In this document: in pieces, positions 15,427-27,100 of the stretch
Layout: each line of letters opens with the position of its first letter
Numbering within the stretch: position 1 is the stretch's first letter
NCBI GenBank assembly: GCA_021154885.1
Contig: JAJKHS010000028.1
Span: 1-64,000, forward strand
DNA length: 64,000 bases
DNA from: Thermoanaerobaculum sp.
Lineage (GTDB): Bacteria > Acidobacteriota > Thermoanaerobaculia > Multivoradales > UBA5704
Reading direction: 5' to 3'
Program-made: the position numbers and the translations under genes
Notes under the pieces: generated by a model
Databases searched by the model: none
What the model saw: only the letters and a program-made list of their open reading frames with translations
What the model was told of the DNA's origin: nothing

Positions 15427-18400
15427 ATGAGCCCGGGCAAGAAGACCGTCGAAGCGATCTATCCGCTGTCCCCTCAGCAGCAGGGCATGCTGTTCGAGAC
15501 GCTCGCCGCCCCGCAGTCCGGCATCCACCTCGAGCAGCTGACCTGCCATCTGGAGGGGGAGCTCGACCGGCCGGCCTTCGCGCGGGCCTGGAAGGCTCTC
15601 CTCGCGCGCCACGCCATCCTGCGCACCGCGTTCGCCTGGCAGGATCAGCCGCAGCCGCTCCAGATCGTCCTCCGGGATATCGAGATGCCCATCGCCCATG
15701 AGGATTGGCAGGACTGGCGGGACCTCTCCGCGGCGGCGGCGGCCGAGCGCCTGGAGGCCTTCCTGGACGCCGACCGCCGCTTAGGCTTCAAACTCTCGAA
15801 GCCCCCCTTGATGCGGCTGACCCTCCTCGACACAGGCCGAGGCTCGCGGATCCTCGTCTGGAGCCACCATCACATCCTGATGGACGGTTGGTGCCGGCCG
15901 GTGCTGCTGCGCGAGCTCTTCGCCCTCTACGACGACTTCTGCCTGGAGCGCGAGCCGTCCCTGCCGCCGAGCCGCCCCTACCGGGACTACGTCACTTGGC
16001 TCGCCCGCCAGGACGCGGCGCCTGCCGAGGCGTTCTGGCGTGAGGCCCTGCGCGGGTTCCGCCGCCCCACCCCCCTCGGCCGCCTGACGCCGGCGAGCAA
16101 GAACGGACGGCTGGGGTATGCCACCTTGGAGGGGAGCCTGCCGCGGCGGGAGATGGAGGCGCTCCAGGCCCTCGCCCAGAGGCTGCGGGTGACCTTGAGC
16201 ACGGTGGTCCAGGCGGCCTGGGCCCTCTTGCTCAGCCGCTACAGCGGCGAGAGGGACGTCACCTTCGGGGTCACCGTCTCCGGCCGGCCGGCCGAGCTCG
16301 ACGGGATCGAAGCGACGATCGGTCTGTTCATCAACACGCTGCCGCTCCGGGTCGGAATCGACCACGCCGAGCCTCTCGACCGCTGGCTGGGTAGGCTCCA
16401 GGCCCAGAGCCTCGAGCTGCGGCGCTACGAGCACGTGTCGAGCGGCCAGGTGCACCGCTTGAGCGAAGTGCCCGGGGCCATGCCGCTCCACGAGAGCATC
16501 CTCGTCTTCGAGAACTACCCCGATGAAGCCCCCTTGACGGGAGAGCGGCTGGCGGTCCGCGCCGGCTCTGGCTTCGGCGTCGGCGGCCAGACCCGTCAGC
16601 CGCTGACCGTTCTCGTCGTCCCCGGCGCGGAGCTCGGCGTCACCCTGGTCCACGACACCCGGCGCCTGCCGGAAGCCCGGCCCATTCTCGATCATTTCCT
16701 CTCCCTACTCCGGGGCATGGCAGGCGAGCCGGAGCGCGCGCTCTCGTCCCTCACGGAGAGCATCCCGGAGCCGGAGATCCCCGGCTTCGTGCCGCTCGTC
16801 AGCGCCGCCGGGGCGGCGGGTGGGCAGCTCTCCCCCCGCACCTCGCTTGAGGAGATGCTCGCCCTCCTCTGGAGCCAGGTCCTGGGGCTGCACCCGGTGG
16901 GGATCGAGGACGACTTCTTTTCTCTCGGCGGGCACTCGCTGATCGCCGCCGAGCTCGTCGGCCTGGCGCGGGAAGCCTTCCAGGTGGACCTGCCGCTGCG
17001 CTCCCTCTTCGAGCACCCGACCGTGGCGGGCCTGGCGGCCGAGATCGCCCGCCTCAAGGGGGAGCGGCAGGAATATGAGGAGACGCTCGCCGCGCTCCCC
17101 ACTCTCGTGCTCGACCCCGCCCGGCGGCATGAGCCCTTCCCGCTCTCCGACGTGCAGGAGGCCTACTGGATCGGCCGCAACCAAGCCTTCGAGCTCGGCA
17201 ACGTCGCCAACCATCTCTACCTGGAAATCGAGATCGAGAATCTCGACCCTGGGCGTTTCGAGCCCGCCTGGCGCCGGCTCGTCGACCGCCATGACATGTT
17301 GCGCGCCGTCGTCTTGGCCGACGGCCGGCAGCAGATCCTGCCGCAGGTGCCTCCCTACACCGTCGAGGTCCTGGACGTCCGCGGCGACGACCCGGCCGCT
17401 GCCGAGAAGAAGCTGCTCGCGGTGCGCGAGCGGTTGTCCCACCAGATCCTGCCGGCCGATCGCTGGCCGCTCTTCGAGATCCGCGCCTCCCTGCTGCCGG
17501 GCGGTTGGACGCGGCTCCATCTCAGCTTCGACCTGCTGATCGGCGACGCCTGGAGCTGGCTCCTCCTAGGCTCCGAGCTGCGCGCCCTGCTGCGCGACCC
17601 AAACCTGGTGCTGGCGCCGTTGGAGCTCTCGTTCCGCGACTACATGGTGACGGTCGCCGTCCTCGAAGGGACCGCGCTTCACGACCGGTCCCTCCAATAT
17701 TGGCGGAATCGGCTCTCGACCCTGCCCCCGGGGCCGGACCTGCCCCTGGCGAACAGCCCGGCTGCGATCGCATGGCCGCGGTTCTCCCGCCGGCGGGGGG
17801 GCCTCGAAGCGGCGGCCTGGGCACGCTTGAAAGAGCGCACCACCCGCCGCGGCCTCACGCCCTCCGGGCTCCTGCTGGCCACTTTCGCCGAAGTGCTGGC
17901 GGCGTGGAGCCGGAGCCCGCGCTTCACCCTCACCCTGACCCTCTTCAACCGCCTGCCTCTCCATCCGCAGGTGAATCAGCTCGTGGGCGACTTCACCTCC
18001 TTGATCCTGCTGGAGGTCGACGCGTCCGGCGACACGTTCGTGGAGCGGGCCCGGCGCACCCAGCGGCGGCTGTGGGACGACCTCGACCACCGCTACGTGA
18101 GCGGCGTTCGCGTGCTGCGCGAAATGGGCGCCGTCCGCGGCCGGGCCGCACAGCTCTCGATGCCGGTCGTCTTCACCAGCACCCTGACACTGCCCGGCTC
18201 GTCCCTCGAGCCCGAGCGGCCGGAGAGCGGCGGGGAAGGGATCGGCGCCGTGCGGGACGGCTACAACAGCGGCCAGACCTCCCAGGTGTGGCTGGACCAC
18301 CAGGCCTCCGAGCAGGAGGGCCGGCTGGTGCTGGTCTGGGACGCGGTGGAGGAGCTCTTCCCGGCCGGTCTCCTGGACGACATGCTGGCGGCCTACCTGG

Positions 18401-21168
18401 AGCTCCTGGAGCGCCTAGCGGCGGGGGAGGAGGCCTGGGGCGAGGCGGCGCCCCTGCACCTGCCGGCGGCGCACCGGGCGCTCTCCGAAGCGGCGGCTGC
18501 GACGGCGGCCGCCCCCTCGGGGTTGCTCCACGAGCCGTTCCTCGCGCAGGCCCGGCAGCGGCCGGAGAGCCCGGCGGTGATCACCGCCGAGAAGACCCTC
18601 TGCTACGGCGAGTTGCTGCGGCTGGCGGGCGGGCTCGGGCGGCATCTCCAGGCGGCGGGCGTCGAGTCCGGGAGCCTGGTGGGGGTGGTGATGACCAAGG
18701 GGTGGGAGCAGGCGGTCGCGGTCCTGGGAGCGCTGGCGGCCGGGGCGGCCTACCTGCCGGTGGATGCCGAGCTACCGCGGGAGCGGCGCGACTACCTGCT
18801 TGCCCACGGCGGGGTGCGGGTGGCGCTGACCCAGCCCTGCCATGCGGCGGCGCTGGCCTGGCCGGCGGGCGTGTCGGTCCTGGCGATCGACGGCACTGAG
18901 GGGATCGAAAGGGAAGACCTGCCGTGGCCGGAGCCGGCGCGGAGCGCGGGCGACCTGGCCTATACGATCTTCACCTCGGGCTCGACCGGCCTGCCCAAGG
19001 GGGTGATGATCGAGCACCAGGGGGCGTTGAACACCCTGGTGGACGTCAACCGGCGCTTCGCGGTAGGGCCGGAGGACCGGGTGCTGGGGGTCTCGTCGCT
19101 GTCGTTCGATCTTTCGGTCTACGACCTGTTCGGTTTGTGGGCGGCGGGCGGCGCGGTGGTCCTGCCGGAGGCTTCGGCGGGGCGCGATCCGGGGCGTTGG
19201 CTGGAGCTGATGGAGCGTTTCGGGGTGACGGTGTGGAACACGGTGCCGGCGCTCATGGAGATGCTGGTGGAGTACGCGGAGGGTCGAGGGGCGCGGCTGC
19301 CGTCCGGGCTGCGGTTGGTGCTGCTGTCGGGCGACTGGCTGCCGCTGGGTCTGCCGGCGCGTCTGCGGGCGCTGTCGGCGGGGGGGTTGGAGATCGTGAG
19401 CCTGGGGGGGGCGACCGAGGCTTCGATCTGGTCGATCCTCTTTCCGGTGGGGGAGGTGGAGCCGGGTTGGCGGAGCATCCCGTACGGCCGGGCGATGGCG
19501 GGGCAGAGCTTCCACGTGCTGGACGCGGATCTCGCGCCGCGCCCGGTGTGGGTGCCCGGCGAGCTCTACATCGGCGGAGTGGGCCTGGCGCGGGGGTACT
19601 GGCGCGACCCGGAGAAGACGGCGGCGAGCTTCGTGGCATCGCCGGAGACGGGGGAGCGGCTGTACCGGACGGGAGACCTCGGCCGTTGGCTGCCGGACGG
19701 GACGATCGAGTTCCTGGGGCGCGAGGACACCCAGGTCAAGATCCAGGGCCACCGGATCGAGCTCGGCGAGATCGAGGCGGCTCTCGCCGCCCACCCTGGG
19801 GTCGAGACCGCCGTGGTGACCGCGGCCGGCGATCCGCCGGCGGGCCGGCGGCTCGCGGCCTACGTCGTGCTGAACGGAGAGGGGCGCAGCGAGCTCGACC
19901 GCGGCGCGGCGCACCGCGAGCGCAAGCTCGGACGGGCTGCCCTGCGTGCGGTTCCCGAAGCTGCCCTCGAGCTGGTGGCGCCGGAGCTGGACGAGAGCGC
20001 CGTCGAGCAGCTTTATCTCTCGCGGCGGAGCTTCCGCGACCTCTCGGCGGAGCCCGTCGCCGCCGCCGGTCTCGGCCGGGTCCTCGCCGGCTTGCGCCAG
20101 CTCTGCCTCGCGGGCCACCCCCTGCCCAAGCTCCGCTACGGCTCGGCCGGGAGCCTCTATCCGGTCCAGGTCTACCTCTACGTCGCGGCGGGGCGGGTCG
20201 AGGGGGTACCCGGCGGGACCTGGTACTACCACCCGGTGGCCCACCGGCTGGTGCCGCTCGCCCCCGGTGCGCGCATCGACGTCGCGGTGCATGCGCCGGT
20301 TAACCGGGCGACCTTCGCGGGCTCTGCCTTCTCGCTCTTCCTGATCGGGCAGATGGACGCCATCGTGCCGACCTACGGCGAGCGCGGCCGGCACTACGCG
20401 GCCCTCGAGGCGGGCGCGATGACGCACCTCCTCGAGACCTCGGCTTCCGCGTATGGGCTCGGGCTCTGCCAGATCGGCGACCTCGACTTCGCCGCGATCC
20501 GTCACCTCTTCGACCTCGGGGAGGAGCACGCGCTCATCCATAGCCTGGTCGGCGGCCGCATCGACCCGTCGCAGACGACCCTCGCCGGCTTCCTCGAGGA
20601 GTCGAAGGAGTACCAGGCGCTGCTCGGCCTGGGGGCGGAGAAGGGGGGCGAGCCGGCCCTGGCCGACGTGCTGCGCGCCTTCCTGCGCGGCAAGCTCCCC
20701 GAATATCAGGTGCCCGCGAGTTTCACCGTCCTCGAACGCCTCCCCTTGACCGCCAACGGCAAGGTCGACCGCGCCGCTTTGCCCCACCCGCAGATCGCGC
20801 GGACGCAGGAGTCGCCAGCCTCCCACGTGGCGCCGCGGGACGGGCTGGAGGGGGCGATCGCCACACTCTGGCGGGAGGTGCTCCACGCCGAGCAGGTCGG
20901 CGTCGATGACAACTTCTTCTCCATGGGCGGGCACTCCGTGACCATGGTGCGCGTCTACAACCGCCTGCGCGAGACGCTCGACCGCGATTTCCCCCTGCTC
21001 GCCATGTTCGAGCACCCGACCATCGCCGCGCTGGCCCGTTACCTCCGCGCGGGGCCGGTGCCTGCGGCAAGCGTCGAGCAGAGCAGCGATCGTGGAGACC
21101 GCCGCCGCGAGGCGCTCCTCGCGCGCCGGGCAGAGAGGCAGAGACCGCGAGGAGGTGACCTTGAGTAG
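15427..21168 (+). CDS. NRPS: C-PCP-Cy-A(Cys)-Ox-PCP (thiazole-forming)
   Basis: 1913 residues. The first C domain (about 1-450) has YPLSPQQQGMLF and HHHILMDG (near 146), the DCL type expected after an E domain. It is followed directly by a PCP (Ser504) with no adenylation domain. A heterocyclisation domain (about 567-1000) follows, with PLSDVQEAYWIG and the DxxxxD motif (Asp702, Asp707) replacing HHxxxDG. The A domain (from about 1031; FTSGSTGLPKG near 1181) reads DLYNLSLIWK, the cysteine code. An FMN-dependent oxidase domain (about 1521-1740; RRSFRDLS, YGSAGSLYPVQVYLY) is inserted within the A domain before its A10 motif, as in epothilone EpoB. The last PCP carries Ser1837 (MGGHSV). Expected chemistry: Cys condensation, cyclisation to thiazoline, oxidation to thiazole. 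The orphan PCP may be loaded by this Cys A domain, as one A domain serves several carriers in yersiniabactin HMWP2. Confidence 0.92.
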   Translation: MSPGKKTVEAIYPLSPQQQGMLFETLAAPQSGIHLEQLTCHLEGELDRPAFARAWKALLARHAILRTAFAWQDQPQPLQIVLRDIEMPIAHEDWQDWRDLSAAAAAERLEAFLDADRRLGFKLSKPPLMRLTLLDTGRGSRILVWSHHHILMDGWCRPVLLRELFALYDDFCLEREPSLPPSRPYRDYVTWLARQDAAPAEAFWREALRGFRRPTPLGRLTPASKNGRLGYATLEGSLPRREMEALQALAQRLRVTLSTVVQAAWALLLSRYSGERDVTFGVTVSGRPAELDGIEATIGLFINTLPLRVGIDHAEPLDRWLGRLQAQSLELRRYEHVSSGQVHRLSEVPGAMPLHESILVFENYPDEAPLTGERLAVRAGSGFGVGGQTRQPLTVLVVPGAELGVTLVHDTRRLPEARPILDHFLSLLRGMAGEPERALSSLTESIPEPEIPGFVPLVSAAGAAGGQLSPRTSLEEMLALLWSQVLGLHPVGIEDDFFSLGGHSLIAAELVGLAREAFQVDLPLRSLFEHPTVAGLAAEIARLKGERQEYEETLAALPTLVLDPARRHEPFPLSDVQEAYWIGRNQAFELGNVANHLYLEIEIENLDPGRFEPAWRRLVDRHDMLRAVVLADGRQQILPQVPPYTVEVLDVRGDDPAAAEKKLLAVRERLSHQILPADRWPLFEIRASLLPGGWTRLHLSFDLLIGDAWSWLLLGSELRALLRDPNLVLAPLELSFRDYMVTVAVLEGTALHDRSLQYWRNRLSTLPPGPDLPLANSPAAIAWPRFSRRRGGLEAAAWARLKERTTRRGLTPSGLLLATFAEVLAAWSRSPRFTLTLTLFNRLPLHPQVNQLVGDFTSLILLEVDASGDTFVERARRTQRRLWDDLDHRYVSGVRVLREMGAVRGRAAQLSMPVVFTSTLTLPGSSLEPERPESGGEGIGAVRDGYNSGQTSQVWLDHQASEQEGRLVLVWDAVEELFPAGLLDDMLAAYLELLERLAAGEEAWGEAAPLHLPAAHRALSEAAAATAAAPSGLLHEPFLAQARQRPESPAVITAEKTLCYGELLRLAGGLGRHLQAAGVESGSLVGVVMTKGWEQAVAVLGALAAGAAYLPVDAELPRERRDYLLAHGGVRVALTQPCHAAALAWPAGVSVLAIDGTEGIEREDLPWPEPARSAGDLAYTIFTSGSTGLPKGVMIEHQGALNTLVDVNRRFAVGPEDRVLGVSSLSFDLSVYDLFGLWAAGGAVVLPEASAGRDPGRWLELMERFGVTVWNTVPALMEMLVEYAEGRGARLPSGLRLVLLSGDWLPLGLPARLRALSAGGLEIVSLGGATEASIWSILFPVGEVEPGWRSIPYGRAMAGQSFHVLDADLAPRPVWVPGELYIGGVGLARGYWRDPEKTAASFVASPETGERLYRTGDLGRWLPDGTIEFLGREDTQVKIQGHRIELGEIEAALAAHPGVETAVVTAAGDPPAGRRLAAYVVLNGEGRSELDRGAAHRERKLGRAALRAVPEAALELVAPELDESAVEQLYLSRRSFRDLSAEPVAAAGLGRVLAGLRQLCLAGHPLPKLRYGSAGSLYPVQVYLYVAAGRVEGVPGGTWYYHPVAHRLVPLAPGARIDVAVHAPVNRATFAGSAFSLFLIGQMDAIVPTYGERGRHYAALEAGAMTHLLETSASAYGLGLCQIGDLDFAAIRHLFDLGEEHALIHSLVGGRIDPSQTTLAGFLEESKEYQALLGLGAEKGGEPALADVLRAFLRGKLPEYQVPASFTVLERLPLTANGKVDRAALPHPQIARTQESPASHVAPRDGLEGAIATLWREVLHAEQVGVDDNFFSMGGHSVTMVRVYNRLRETLDRDFPLLAMFEHPTIAALARYLRAGPVPAASVEQSSDRGDRRREALLARRAERQRPRGGDLE
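18284..19822 (+). repeat. duplicated end-of-Cy/A(Cys) segment, copy 1
   Basis: From the C-terminal end of the Cy domain through most of the Cys A domain, this DNA is nearly the same as 25397-26937, including long identical runs and silent positions (for example the stretches around GVSSLSFDLSVYDLFG and GELYIGG). It also has more G-ending codons and poly-G runs than the flanks, suggesting a shared cassette or gene conversion. Confidence 0.7.
21150..21168 (+). promoter_or_regulatory. RBS and overlapping start of the PKS/NRPS gene
   Basis: AGGAGG at 21150-21155 stands five bases before TTG 21161-21163, which overlaps the stop of the preceding gene (TAG 21166-21168). In-frame ATG 21092 lies deep in the upstream gene without a comparable site, and GTG 21155 overlaps the Shine-Dalgarno itself. 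TTG is therefore the preferred start, with translational coupling. Confidence 0.65.
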
Positions 21169-24100
21169 ACTGCCGGACGATGTCGCCGCCGGTGTGGCGA
21201 TCATCGGCATGTCGGGGCGCTTCCCGGGCGCCGCGACGGTCGAGCAGCTCTGGGCCAACCTGCGGGCCGGAGTCGAGTCGGTGTCGTTCTTCTCGGAGGA
21301 GGAACTGCTGGCCGCGGGGTGCGACCCCGTCCTGCTCGCCGACCGCCGCTACGTGAAGGCCTCCCCCGTCCTCGCCGGCGTCGACCGCTTCGACGCCCCG
21401 TTCTTCGGCTTCAACCCGGGGGAGGCGGAGATCCTCGATCCCCAGCAACGCCTGTTCCTCGAGTGTGCCTGGGCGACCCTGGAGTCGGCGGGGTACGACC
21501 CGGAGAGCTATGCGGGCTCCATCGGCCTCTTCGCCGGCGCCGGCTTGAACGCCTATCTATGGGAGAACCTGGCGCATCGCCCGGAGATCCTGCGCTCGCA
21601 GGGGCCCTTCCAGCTTCTGATCGGCAACGAGAAGGATTACCTGGCGACCCGGACCGCCTACGCTCTCAACCTGCGCGGCCCGAGTCTCAGCGTGCAGACC
21701 GCCTGCTCGACCGCCCTGGTAGCGGTGCACCTCGGTTGCCAGGCGGTGCTCGACTACCACTGCGACATGGCTCTCGCCGGCGCTGTGCGGATCGCCGTGC
21801 CGCAGATGCAGGGTTACCTCGCGGAGGAGGGCGGAATCACCTCTCCCGACGGCCATTGCCGCCCCTTCGACGCCCGCGCGCAGGGGACTCTTTTCGGCAG
21901 CGGCGTCGGCGCCGTGCTCCTCAAGCGTCTGGAGGACGCCCTGGCCGACGGGGACACGATCCGCGCCGTGATCCGCGGCACGGCGGTCAACAACGACGGC
22001 GCTCTCAAGGTGGGCTTCACGGCGCCCGGCGTCGACGGCCAGACGAGGGTGGTCGCCGAGGCCCTCGCCGCCGCCGGCATCGATCCCGACACGGTGAGCC
22101 TGGTCGAGGCCCACGGCACCGCCACGCCGCTCGGCGATCCGATCGAGGTCGAGGCTCTCACCCGCGCCTTCCGGGCGCGCACCCGTCGCCGCGGCTTTTG
22201 TGCCTTGGGCTCGGTCAAGAGCAACCTCGGTCACTTGGACGCCGCGGCCGGCATCGCCGGTTTGATCAAGACCGTGCTCGCCTTGGAGCATCGCCAGATT
22301 CCTCCGAGCCTCCACTTCGAGACGCCGAACCCACAGATCGACTTCGCGGCGAGCCCGTTCTTCGTCAACGACCGGCTGCGCGACTGGGAGTCGGACGGCC
22401 GGCCGCGGCGGGCGGGCGTGAGCTCGTTCGGCATCGGCGGCACCAACGCCCACGTCGTGCTCGAGGAGGCGCCACCGGCACCGGCACCCGCGCCGTTCCG
22501 TCCCTGGCAGCTCCTGCTGCTCTCGGCGCGCACCGCGGCCGCACTGGAGACGGCAGCCGCCGGGTTGGCGGACCACCTGCGCCGGGCAGCCGCGGGCGAT
22601 TTGCCGGACATCGCTTTCACCCTCCAGACCGGGCGCCGGAGGTTCGAGCATCGGCGGGCCGTGGTCTGCCGTACGGCTGCCGAGGCCGCGGACGCTCTCG
22701 CGGGCTGCGGCGCCGTTCGCGTCCTCTCCCATTCCGCCGGGCCCCGCACCGAGCGGCCGGTGGCGTTTCTCTTTCCCGGCCAGGGAGCCCAGCATCCCGG
22801 CATGGGGCGGGAGCTCTACCGGTTCGAGGCGGTGTTCCGGCGTGCGGTCGACCGCTCCGCGGAGATCCTTCTGCCTCTCCTCGGGCTCGACCTGCGCACC
22901 GTCCTCTACCCCGCGGCGGGGGCGGCCGAGCGGCTGCGCCGTACGGATCTCGCCCAGGCCGCCCTGTTCACCGTCGAGCACGCGCTCGCCCGGCTGTGGA
23001 TGAGCTGGGGGGTGGCGCCGCAGGCGCTGATCGGCCATAGCATCGGCGAGTACGTGGCGGCCTGCCTGGCCGGCGTCTTCTCTCTCGAAGACGCACTGGC
23101 GCTGGTGGCGGTCCGCGGCCGACTGATGCGCGGCCTGCCGGCGGGGGCCATGCTCGGCGTGCCGCTCCCCGCGGCGGCTCTCTCCGGCTTCCTCGGCGGC
23201 GACCTCGACCTCGCGGCGATCAATGGGGAGGAGCTCTCCGTGGTCTCCGGCCCCGAGGAGGCGGTCGAGCGCTGCCGCCGCGACCTCGCGGCGCGCGGCA
23301 TCGAGGCGCGGCGGCTGCACACCTCGCACGCCTTCCACTCCCGCAGCATGGATGCGATCCGCGAGCCCTTTGCCCGCGAGGTCGGGAAACGGGCCCTGAA
23401 GGCGCCGCAGATCCCCTTCGTCTCCAATCTGACCGGAACCTGGATCCGGCCGGAAGAGGCCACCGATCCAGGGTACTGGGTGCGCCACCTGCGCGAGCCG
23501 GTCCGCTTCGCCGCCGGCATCGGGGAGCTGCTCCGGGAGCCCGGCCGCGTCCTGCTCGAGGCCGGCCCCGGCAGGACCCTCGCCGGCTTGGCACGGCGCC
23601 ATCCTTCCCTGGGGCCAAGCCACGCCGTGGTCACCTCTCTGCCCGGCCCGCAGGACGTGGGCGACGACCTCCCGGTCCTCTTGGACGCCCTGGCGCGGCT
23701 CTGGCTGGCCGGGGTGGAGATCGATTGGCCCGGCTTTTCGGCCGGCGAGAAGCGCCGCCGGGTGCCGCTGCCGACCTACCCCTTCGAGCGCCTGCGCTAC
23801 TGGATCGATCCGTCGGCTGCGGCCCGCCGCGCGGAGGGCGCCCCGGCTGCGGCAGGGTTGGAGACCACGGCCGAGCCCGCGGCCACACCAGCCGGACCGC
23901 GGGCGGCCCACCCGCGGCCGCTGGTCGCCACGGAGTGGGTCGCCCCGCGCGACGAGTGGGAGGGGAGGGTCGCCGAGCTCTGGCAGGAGAAGCTCGGCGT
24001 CGAGCCGATCGGTGTCCACGACGACTTCTTCGAGCTCGGCGGGCACTCTCTGCTCGCGACCCGGATCGCCGCCGAGGTCCGCCGCGCCTTCGGCGCCGAC

Positions 24101-27100
24101 CTCCCCCTGCGCGAGCTGTTCGCGACGCCGACGGTGGCGCACATGGCGTCCCGGCTCGCGGCCTGCGCCGGGCAGCGGGCGGAGGTGAACGGCGCCGATC
24201 GGCTCCCGCTGCTCGTTCCCCAACCTCTGGACGCGCACGAGCCCTTCCCCCTGACCGACGTCCAGGGGGCCTACTGGATCGGCCGCGGCGACGCCTTCGA
24301 GCTGGGGAGCGTGGCAACCCACAGCTACTCCGAGGTGGAGAGCCGCGGGATCGACCTGGAGCGCTTCACCCGGGCGCTGCGGCTTCTGATCGCCCGGCAC
24401 GGCATGCTGCGCGCGGTCATGCTGCCCGACGGCCGGCAGCGCGTCCTGCCCGCGGTACCCCCCTATGAGGTCGCGCTCCTCGACCTCGGCGGCATGGCCC
24501 CAGAGGAGGCTGAGCGGCAGCTCCTGGCGGTGCGCGAGCAGATGTCGCACCAGGTGATCCCCGGCGACCGCTGGCCGTTGTTCGAGGTCCGCGCCTCGCG
24601 GCTGCCCGACGGGCGCCTGCGCCTCCACGTCAGCTTCGACTTCCTGATCGGTGACGCCTGGAGCGTGCGCTTCCTCATCACCGAGTTGCAGCGCCTCTAT
24701 GCCGATCCAGCGTCGCTGCCGCCGCCGCCTCAGGCGACGTTCCGCGACTATGTGCTGGCCGAGGCGTCGCTCGCGGAGGGCGGCCTCGTCCGGCGCTCGC
24801 TGGAGTACTGGCGCCACCGCTTGGACACCCTGCCGCCGCCCCCCGAGCTGCCCCTGGTCGCCAGCCCCGGCGGGTTGGCGCAAGTGCGCTTCACCCGGCG
24901 CGGTGGCAGCCTGGAGGCGGCGGCCTGGGAGCGATTCAAGGCGTGCGCCGCACGATCGGGGGTCACGCCGTCAGTGGCGGTCCTCGCCGCCTTTGCCGAG
25001 GTGCTGGCGGCGTGGAGCAAGAGCCCGCGCTTCACCTTGAACCTCACCCTGTTCAACCGCTTGCCCCTCCACCCCGAGGTCGACCGGATCGTCGGCGACT
25101 TCACCTCGCTCACCCTGCTGGAGGTCGACACGTCCCGTGGGGAGACGTTCGAGGCGCGGATCCGTCAGATCCAGCAGCGGCTGTGGGACGACCTCGACCA
25201 CCGCTATGTCAGCGGCGTGCGCGTGATGCGCGAGTTGGCGCAGGCGCGCCGCGAAGCGGGGATGGCGGCGCCGGTCGTCTTCACCAGCATGCTCAACCTG
25301 CGCTCGGGCGACGAGGCCGGAGATGCCGGAGAGGCCGTGGGGGAGGGGCCTCAAGGGCTGCCGCTCTCCGGCGTCTACGGCGTCAGCCAGACGCCACAGG
25401 TGTGGCTGGACCACCAGGTCTCCGAGCAGGAGGGCCGGTTGGTGCTCGTCTGGGACGCGGTGGAGGAGCTGTTCCCGGCCGGTTTGCTGGACGACATGCT
25501 GGCGGTCTACCTGGCGTTGCTGGAGCGCCTGGCGGCGGGGGAGGAGGCCTGGCGCGAGGCGGCGCCGCTGCGCCTGCCGGCGGCGCATCTGGCGCTCTAC
25601 GCCGCGGCCAACCCGATGGCTCCGATGGCTGGCATCGCCTTGGGATTGCTCCACGAGCCGTTCCTCGCGCAGGCGCGGCAGAGGCCGGAGAGCCCGGCGG
25701 TGCTGAGCGCCGAGAAGACCCTCCGCTATGGCGAGCTGGGGCGGTTGGCGAGCGGTCTGGGCCGGCGGTTGCGGGCGGCGGGAGTCGCGCCGGGGAGCCT
25801 GGTGGGGGTGGTGATGACCAAGGGGTGGGAGCAGGCGGTCGCGGTGCTGGGAGCGTTGGCGGCCGGGGCCGCCTACCTGCCGGTCGACGCCGACCTGCCG
25901 CAGGAGCGGCGCGACTATCTGCTCAGCCAGGGCGGGGTGCGGGTGGCGCTGACCCAGGCGCGCCATGCGGCGCTGGCGTGGCCGGAGGGGGTGTCGGTCC
26001 TGGTGGTCGACGGGGCGGCAGGGGAGGACGGGCCGTGGCCGGCGCCGCGGCAGGACGCGGGAGACCTCGCCTACACGATCTTCACATCGGGGTCGACCGG
26101 CCTGCCCAAGGGGGTCATGATCGAGCACCGGAGCGCCTTCAACACGGTGGTGGAGGTGAACCGTCGCTTCGCGGTCGGCCCCGAAGACCGGGTGCTTGGC
26201 GTCTCGTCGCTGTCGTTCGACCTGTCGGTCTACGACCTTTTCGGTCTGTGGGCGGCCGGTGGGGCGGTGGTGTTGCCGGAGGCGACGGCGGGGCGCGATC
26301 CGGCGCGCTGGCTGGAGCTGATGGAGCGTTTCGGTGTGACGGTGTGGAACACGGTCCCAGCCCTGCTGGAGATGCTGGTCGAATACGCCGAGGGTCGAGG
26401 GGCGCGCCTGCCGGGCGCGCTCCGTCTGGTGCTGCTGTCCGGCGACTGGCTGCCGTTGAGCCTGCCGGCCCGGCTGCGGTCGCTGGCTGCGGGGCCGGTG
26501 GAGGTGGTGAGCCTGGGGGGAGCGACCGAGGCGTCGATCTGGTCGATCCTCTATCCGGTGCGGGAGGTGGACCCGGGGTGGCGCAGCATCCCGTATGGCA
26601 GGGCGATGGCGGGGCAGAGTTTCCAGGTGCTGGACGCGGATCTGGCGCCGCGTCCGGTGTGGGTGCCCGGCGAGCTCTATATTGGGGGTGCGGGTCTGGC
26701 GCGGGGGTACTGGCGCGACCCGGTGAAGACGGCGGCGAGCTTCGTGGCGTCGCCAGGGACGGGGGAGCGCCTGTACCGGACGGGAGACCTGGGCCGGTGG
26801 CTGCCGGACGGGACGATCGAATTCCTCGGGCGCGAGGACTTCCAGGTCAAGATCCAGGGGCACCGCATCGAGCTCGGCGAGATCGAGGCCGCCCTCGCCG
26901 CCCACCCCGCGATCGAAACCGCCGTGGTGACGGCTCCCGGCGAACGCGGAAAGGGGCGGCGCCTGGTGGGCTATGCCGTGCCGGCGGCGGGGCAGGCGGT
27001 GGCGATCGAGGATCTCCGCGCCTGGCTCGCCGGGAAGCTCCCCGGGTACATGGTTCCGGCCGTCCTCGTGGCCGTCGCCGCCCTCCCCCTCACGCCCAAC

